Source: Alphaproteobacteria bacterium MarineAlpha12_Bin1
GTDB taxonomy: Bacteria; Pseudomonadota; Alphaproteobacteria; UBA6615
Assembly (NCBI GenBank): GCA_002937505.1
Contig: PTJY01000005.1
Location: forward strand, 62,001-126,000
Direction of reading: 5' to 3'
Length of the DNA stretch: 64,000 nucleotides
In this document: piece after piece, positions 59,292-64,000 of the stretch
How the letters are laid out: every line of letters starts with the position of its first letter
Position numbering within the stretch: position 1 is the first letter of the stretch
Notes under the pieces: model-generated
The model's input: only the letters and a program-made list of their open reading frames with translations
Database searches by the model: none
What the model was told of the DNA's origin: nothing
Position numbers and translations under genes: made by a program

Positions 59292-60491
59292 GTGGATTTT
59301 ACTTTATCAGCTGAGTTAGAGGATTTAAGGAAAAGAGTTGGGCTATTCGTTGAAACAGAAGTCATGCCTATTGAGGCCGATCCCAAAAACTTTGATGATC
59401 ATGAGAATATAGCTTTAAAGCCTTTAAAGGAACTGCGTGATAAGGCTAAATCTTTGGGGCTTTGGGCACCCCAGATGCCAATTTCACGCGGTGGTTTAGG
59501 TTTAAACACAGTAGGAATGGCCGTTTTCTATGAAGAGGCAGGGAGGTCCCGATTTGGACCAGTGTGTATGAATTGTGCAGCCCCGGATGATGGTAATATG
59601 ATTTTACTAAACAGATGCGCATCTGAGGAACAAAAGGATAAATGGTTACAGCCTATTATAGATGGTGATTTACGTTCATCAATAATTATGACAGAACCAG
59701 CTCCGGGCGCTGGCTCCGATCCTACTTCTATGCTTACTACCGCAACACCAAAAGGGAACAACAAATGGGCTATAGAGGGTCACAAATGGTTTATAACTGG
59801 GGCAGAAGGCGCCGAACATTTTATTCTTCTAGCTCGCACTTCCGAAGAAAGTAAAAAAAACCTAACTACATTTCTTTTTCATCGTGATGATCCTGGATGG
59901 GAGATTATCCGACGTATTCCTATAATGGGGCCGGAAGAACATGGAGGGCACTGTGAATTACGCTTCAATAATATGGAAATTCCCGATGAGAATCGTTTAA
60001 TGGCCGTTGGTGAGGGCATGAAAGCTGTTCAGATTAGACTTGGTACTGCTCGTTTAACTCATTGTATGCGATGGTTAGGAATGGCCAAAAGAGCAATTGA
60101 GGAGTGTTTAGAATATGTAAATACAAGAAAAAACTTTGGGATGACTCTTTCTGAGCATGAAGGTGTTCAATGGATGCTGGCTGAAGCAGCTATGGATATT
60201 GAAATAGGCAGATTGATGACAATGCGGGCTGCAGCCAAGTTAGATTCTGGGGACCAGGCGCGAAAGGAGGTGTCAATGGCAAAAATCTTTGTATCTGAAG
60301 TTCTCCACAAGGCTATAGCAACATCAATCCAATTGAATGGTGCGCGCGGTTATTCCAAAGATCTACCTTTAGAGTGGATGTATCGATACGCACCGCAGGC
60401 CAAACTAGTGGATGGGGCATCAGAAGTTCATAAAATGGTAATAGCACGAAATCTTTTGTCTAATGGTAAAGACTTTTGGAGTTGGGATTAG
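59292..60491 (+). CDS. Acyl-CoA dehydrogenase, ACAD10/11-like, second copy
   Basis: FAD acyl-CoA dehydrogenase of 399 residues, related to the one at 21196-22431: CAAPDDGNMILLNRC, MTEPAPGAGSDPTSM, GEGMKAVQIRLGTARLTHC, and Asp374 in LVDGASEVH at the usual catalytic Glu position. This Asp and the APDxGNM motif place it near the ACAD10/11 group, though it is more divergent in the MTEPxxASSD segment. GTG start at 59292 with GAGGAGGG. No kinase gene is nearby, unlike the first copy. Confidence 0.91.
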   Translation: MDFTLSAELEDLRKRVGLFVETEVMPIEADPKNFDDHENIALKPLKELRDKAKSLGLWAPQMPISRGGLGLNTVGMAVFYEEAGRSRFGPVCMNCAAPDDGNMILLNRCASEEQKDKWLQPIIDGDLRSSIIMTEPAPGAGSDPTSMLTTATPKGNNKWAIEGHKWFITGAEGAEHFILLARTSEESKKNLTTFLFHRDDPGWEIIRRIPIMGPEEHGGHCELRFNNMEIPDENRLMAVGEGMKAVQIRLGTARLTHCMRWLGMAKRAIEECLEYVNTRKNFGMTLSEHEGVQWMLAEAAMDIEIGRLMTMRAAAKLDSGDQARKEVSMAKIFVSEVLHKAIATSIQLNGARGYSKDLPLEWMYRYAPQAKLVDGASEVHKMVIARNLLSNGKDFWSWD

Positions 60492-60602
60492 GCGTCAAAT
60501 CCTTCAATATTTATAGTATGGGGTAGCCACTTTTGGGATTGGATCGATTAGGTATTAAGGTTATCTTGGTAAAATATGCCTATATTGGCAGCACACATTC
60601 GC

Positions 60603-60620
60603 CTGCAAAGTTATTTGCAG
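60603..60620 (+). terminator. Weak hairpin after ACAD gene
   Basis: CTGCAAA and TTTGCAG form a perfect 7-bp stem with loop GTTA, about 110 bases after the dehydrogenase stop, followed by TTTAAAA. The weak U-tract makes it only a possible terminator. Confidence 0.35.
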
Positions 60621-60668
60621 TTTAAAACCTTTGTAATCAGAATCAATCATGCATAATGGAAAAGCAGA

Positions 60669-61724
60669 CTAGGGAATTAGGACTACTCTTCCAAGGATAC
60701 GACCTTCGTCAAGGTCTTGTAGGGTTTCAGTAACACGTGACATAGATCGCTTTTCGACAGGAATTGGAGTTACCTCTCCCTCTCGAACGAGGTCTAAGAG
60801 TTCATGCATTTCTTTCAGATTACCAACATAAGAGCCTTGTACTGTCATATTACGCACCGGTAGTGTGAGCGTGGGTATGGTGATTTCTCCACCGTATAGC
60901 CCAACGCATATATATTTTCCGCCTTTTCTGACTGCGTCATATCCAAGCCGGCTAGTTTCCGAAGAGCCCACAAAGTCAACAATGGATCCGGGGCCTGTAC
61001 CTGTTAGCTCTTTTAGTTTTTCTAAAGCATCTTCTTCTGCAGAATTAATTGTATGATCTGCTCCGGCTTGGCGTGCTGCAGCTAATTTTTCTCCATCAAT
61101 ATCCACAACTATTAGTTCATGATCAGGAAGGTATGCTCTTGCTATACCAATTCCCGTTAATCCGACCCCGCCTGCTCCAATAATAACCACTTTGTCATCG
61201 TCATAAAGTGGATGAACTTTTGTTAGAGCACTGTAGGATGTAATTCCGGCACAAGCTAAAGTGCAAGCATAGTGCTCAGGTATACCACTTATATCCAGAA
61301 GGTATTTAGAGTGCGCAGCCATTACGTGGTCAGCATATCCTCCTGGGGCTAAAACTCCTAATGTTCTCATTGAAACACAATTGTTGTCATTACCTTCGTT
61401 ACAACGCGGACAATCCCCACAGCCTATCCAAGGAAAAACTAGCCGTTTGTCACCTATCTTAACTCCTGTGGCATCTGGCCCTAAAGCGACAACTTCGCCT
61501 ACAGGTTCGTGACCCATTGTTAGAGGCAACTTAATACCACGCTCTTCTAAGCTAATAATTTTACCACCACCTCCATCATAGCCACCTTGCCAGAAATACA
61601 GATCAGAATGGCAAACTCCACTTGCGGTAATTTTAATAAGTACTTCAGTCCCTTGTGGTTCAGGGTTGTTAGTTTCGATTAGCTGCAATGGTTGATTGGT
61701 TTCTACTAATTGATAACTTTTCAT
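60669..61724 (-). CDS. Zinc-dependent NAD(P) alcohol dehydrogenase
   Basis: Medium-chain zinc dehydrogenase of 351 residues. Catalytic zinc in ASGVCHSDLYFW and MGHEPVGEV; structural zinc cysteines in CGDCPRCNEGNDNNC; Rossmann VVIIGAGGVGLTGIGIARAY. Last gene of a three-gene minus-strand run (esterase, hydratase, dehydrogenase), with 21 bases to the hydratase. Likely acts on an aldehyde or alcohol product of that pathway. Confidence 0.93.
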   Translation of the reverse strand: MKSYQLVETNQPLQLIETNNPEPQGTEVLIKITASGVCHSDLYFWQGGYDGGGGKIISLEERGIKLPLTMGHEPVGEVVALGPDATGVKIGDKRLVFPWIGCGDCPRCNEGNDNNCVSMRTLGVLAPGGYADHVMAAHSKYLLDISGIPEHYACTLACAGITSYSALTKVHPLYDDDKVVIIGAGGVGLTGIGIARAYLPDHELIVVDIDGEKLAAARQAGADHTINSAEEDALEKLKELTGTGPGSIVDFVGSSETSRLGYDAVRKGGKYICVGLYGGEITIPTLTLPVRNMTVQGSYVGNLKEMHELLDLVREGEVTPIPVEKRSMSRVTETLQDLDEGRILGRVVLIP

Positions 61725-61745
61725 TGTTTTCTCTCTCTATGGATA

Positions 61746-62540
61746 TTACTCAAATTTTATCGTAGCACTACCTAGCCCGCTCATATTGACTTCTACTAAA
61801 TCACCCTGAGAAACCCAATTAGTAGCAATCACTGAACCAAGAGTTACAAATTCTCCCTCCTTAAGCTCTCTGCCTCGATCTGCTAATTTGTTGGCTAACC
61901 ATGCCAGAGCCTGCAGAGGGTGCCCCATGATTAGGGACCCTTTACCAGTTCCAACTGATGCACCGTTAACAGTCATCTCGCCATCAACATTGGCGAGATC
62001 AACATCTTGCCACTCACGTAGAGGTTTTCCAAGTACGCAAGCAGCATTAAAAAAATTATCAGCCACCATAGTTGGAGTATCTAGTTCACGATAGTTGAAG
62101 TAACGAGCGTCAACTAATTCTATTGAAGCCATGCAAGATTGAACTGCGTGACGTACACTATTTAAATTAAATGGCGCATCTTTTAATGAAAGATCTTGTC
62201 CAAGTTCTACCGCAATCTCAGCTTCCACCCCTGGTTCCTGATAATCAGAATATTTTAGAACGGCTGTTTCTTCGTAAACTGTATTGTCAAAGACTTCTCC
62301 GTAAGATGGTTCTTGTATATTCATATATTTTTGCATTACTGGTGTCGTGCATCCAATTTTATAACCTGAAGGTTTACCATGTCCATTTTCTATGAGGATT
62401 TGATTAATTTTTTCTTGAACAGTGTAAGCCTCATCAAGGTTCTGTGGTCTAATGTTTTGAGGAAGAAAATTTAGTCTCTTTTTTCCTAACCTATTATTCA
62501 CAATAATTTTGGCAGCCTCTGCAAAATCATTCTTAGTCAT
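61746..62540 (-). CDS. 2-keto-4-pentenoate hydratase-like (MhpD family)
   Basis: FAH-superfamily hydratase/decarboxylase of 264 residues. Visible: GYKIGCTTPVMQKYMNIQEPS, metal-site EPGVEAEIAVELGQDL, IELVDARYFNYRELDTPTMVADN, GKGSLIMGHPLQALAWLANKLA and EFVTLGSVIATNWVSQGD. In meta-cleavage pathways it hydrates 2-hydroxypenta-2,4-dienoate. No extradiol dioxygenase is nearby, so its true substrate may differ. 12 bases after the HSL-type esterase. Confidence 0.92.
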   Translation of the reverse strand: MTKNDFAEAAKIIVNNRLGKKRLNFLPQNIRPQNLDEAYTVQEKINQILIENGHGKPSGYKIGCTTPVMQKYMNIQEPSYGEVFDNTVYEETAVLKYSDYQEPGVEAEIAVELGQDLSLKDAPFNLNSVRHAVQSCMASIELVDARYFNYRELDTPTMVADNFFNAACVLGKPLREWQDVDLANVDGEMTVNGASVGTGKGSLIMGHPLQALAWLANKLADRGRELKEGEFVTLGSVIATNWVSQGDLVEVNMSGLGSATIKFE

Positions 62541-62552
62541 TTTAATACCGTC

Positions 62553-63497
62553 CTAGCTAGAAAAAGCTTTTTTTAAAGATTTTATAACTTCCTTAAGTGA
62601 AGAATCAGCTGCGTCAATAATTTTTCCATAATGAAAAAACCCATGAATCATCCCATCGTAGCAAATATATTTTGCTGGGGAACCTGATTTTCTTAATAAT
62701 ACTGCATAATTTTTTCCGTCGTCTCTCAATGGGTCAAATTCAGCTGTGATTATTAATGCGGGAGGTAGACCGGAGAGGTTTTCAGCTAATGCAGGTCCAA
62801 GCCTTAGGTCTCTGCGATCAATTCCATCAGGTAAAAATTGATTTTGATACCAATCAATCTGACTTCGTGTTAAAAAATATGGCTCATCAAGTAGTTTGTA
62901 AGATGGTAGATCAAGATTAAACAGAAAGTCGGTTGTGGGATATATAAGGACTTGTAAAATAAAATTTTCTGTCTCCGATTTAGCAACATTTTGGCAGATG
63001 AATGCCGCAAGATTTCCTCCAGCGCTATCTCCGCCTATGGCCAGCTTTGCTAGGTTTCCATTTATACTTTGGGCATTATTAATTACCCAGTTCGCTGCAG
63101 TCAGAGAGTCAGCATGTGCGGCAGGAAATTTATTTTCTGGAGCCAATCTATATCGAGGCGCAATAACGATACAGCCAACTTTATTAGCAATTTTTCGAAG
63201 CTGAGGTTCGCGACTTTCAACACTTCCCATCACAAAACCTCCTCCGTGAAAAAACATAAACACTGGAAGTACCTTACTTACTGTATTTTTAGGCCAAAAA
63301 ATTCTCATTGAAATTGGTCCATTTGGGCCATCGATCATTTGATCTTTTACGTTATCAACAGGTTCTAGATTAAAATTTCGTTTTTTTATGAACTTGTCAT
63401 ATGCTAAACGAGCATTTTTAGGTGTCATTTGGTTGAGAGCTGTAGGCGCGGACGTTAGGCTGTCTAATAGTTCTTGTGCTTGTGGGTGGAGGGGCAC
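62553..63497 (-). CDS. Alpha/beta hydrolase, HSL family (lipase/esterase)
   Basis: Hormone-sensitive-lipase-family esterase of 314 residues: FFHGGGFVMGS oxyanion motif, nucleophile GGDSAGGNLAAF, Asp in EFDPLRDDGKNY and His in MIHGFFHYG. No signal peptide. GTG start at 63497 preceded by AGGAG, decisive for the start. First gene of the minus-strand run and divergent from the hydantoinase A gene, 95 bases apart. Confidence 0.92.
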   Translation of the reverse strand: MPLHPQAQELLDSLTSAPTALNQMTPKNARLAYDKFIKKRNFNLEPVDNVKDQMIDGPNGPISMRIFWPKNTVSKVLPVFMFFHGGGFVMGSVESREPQLRKIANKVGCIVIAPRYRLAPENKFPAAHADSLTAANWVINNAQSINGNLAKLAIGGDSAGGNLAAFICQNVAKSETENFILQVLIYPTTDFLFNLDLPSYKLLDEPYFLTRSQIDWYQNQFLPDGIDRRDLRLGPALAENLSGLPPALIITAEFDPLRDDGKNYAVLLRKSGSPAKYICYDGMIHGFFHYGKIIDAADSSLKEVIKSLKKAFSS

Positions 63498-63592
63498 TAA
63501 TTTCTCCTAAACAGTTGTTGTAGTAATCTATCTTTAGCAATCATAATCATTTGAAGATACAGAAAACGAATGTTGGCGAAAGCGAGGGTTTT

Positions 63593-64000
63593 ATGCGATT
63601 TGCATGTGATACAGGTGGAACATTTACTGACCTTGTAATTGAAGACGATACAGGAGGGTTAAAGATTTATAAAGCGGCGACAACGCCGAGTGATCCAGTA
63701 AAGGGCGTAGTCGATGCTCTTAAACTAGCAGCTAGCGATATGGAGTTAACGCTAGAGTCATTTCTTTCAAAAGGTGATATCCTGGTACATGGGACTACTC
63801 ACGCTATTAATGCCATAATTACAAATAATACTGCAAAAACCGCCTTTTTAACTACTGAGGGGCATCCAGATATTTTAGTTTTGAGAGAGGGAGGACGTAT
63901 TGAACCGTTTAATTTCGAGGTACCTTATCCTGAGCCTTATATACCCAGATCTCTAACTTTCGAAGTACCAGAACGAATTGATAGTGCAGGAAAGGTTCAT
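63593..64000 (+). CDS. Hydantoinase/oxoprolinase A subunit (HyuA), 3' partial
   Basis: ATP-dependent hydantoinase/5-oxoprolinase N-terminal domain, cut by the window end after 136 codons. Seen: CDTGGTFTDLVIED at residue 4 (actin-like phosphate-1 motif of the HyuA family), YKAATTPSDPVKGV, and VHGTTHAINAIITNNTAKTAFLTTEGH. The rest, and the usual HyuB partner, lie outside the window. Ribosome site GCGAGGG precedes the ATG. Confidence 0.9.
   Translation, partial: MRFACDTGGTFTDLVIEDDTGGLKIYKAATTPSDPVKGVVDALKLAASDMELTLESFLSKGDILVHGTTHAINAIITNNTAKTAFLTTEGHPDILVLREGGRIEPFNFEVPYPEPYIPRSLTFEVPERIDSAGKVH

Overview
The window is a dense, AT-rich stretch of bacterial chromosome with about 60 genes, one tRNA-Leu and few gaps over 150 bases. 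A Coq7-type ubiquinone hydroxylase, GluQ, a class-2-like dihydroorotate dehydrogenase, TRAP transporters, a CoxG/M/S/L molybdenum hydroxylase set, EgtB/EgtD and many acyl-CoA and short-chain dehydrogenase genes point to an aerobic, organic-acid-using alphaproteobacterium, most likely a low-GC marine one. The lineage is an inference from gene content. No phage genes, transposases or CRISPR arrays were seen.

Layout. 1-5.5 kb: housekeeping genes (reductase, GluQ, 3-methyladenine glycosylase, esterase, HNH nuclease, Coq7, YqaA-like membrane protein, tRNA-Leu(CAA)). 5.5-9.8 kb: a molybdenum hydroxylase operon of the CO-dehydrogenase superfamily that lacks the CO-dehydrogenase signature. 9.8-18 kb: AI-2E-type transporter, carboxymuconolactone decarboxylase-like protein, luciferase-like monooxygenase, gamma-glutamyltransferase-like enzyme, methyltransferase, glutathione transferase and an SLC13 permease. 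18-28.5 kb: a CoA-ester catabolic island with two FadB-type fusion proteins around an ACAD10/11-like dehydrogenase and a separate ACAD10/11-like kinase, plus SDR, MaoC and flavin monooxygenase; this looks like a split bacterial version of the 4-hydroxyacyl-CoA route. 28.6-39.5 kb: a catabolic cluster of unknown substrate. Its core is three co-directional genes: a compact PEP-dikinase-like kinase lacking a substrate domain, a Tm-1-like (UPF0261) protein and a fumarate-reductase-like flavoprotein. It is flanked by a Gfo/Idh oxidoreductase, an M24 hydrolase with an altered metal site, alcohol and 2-hydroxyacid dehydrogenases, an MBL hydrolase and a fumarylacetoacetate hydrolase. This is the best candidate for an undescribed system.

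39.6-49.3 kb: DOPA-dioxygenase-like protein, ergothioneine genes egtB-egtD, then a minus-strand run of acetoacetyl-CoA synthetase, thiolase, an HMG-CoA-synthase-like/zinc-ribbon fusion without the usual cysteine, pyrD with an unusual active site, and an SDR. 49.3-60.5 kb: DUF2786-like protein, enoyl-CoA hydratase, acyl-CoA ligase, hydrolase, and a TRAP transporter whose binding-protein gene is tandemly duplicated and almost identical between copies, followed by thioesterase, SDR and another ACAD10/11-like dehydrogenase. Together these look like uptake and CoA-dependent breakdown of an organic acid. 60.6-64 kb: alcohol dehydrogenase, 2-keto-4-pentenoate hydratase-like enzyme, HSL-type esterase and the start of a hydantoinase A gene cut by the window edge.
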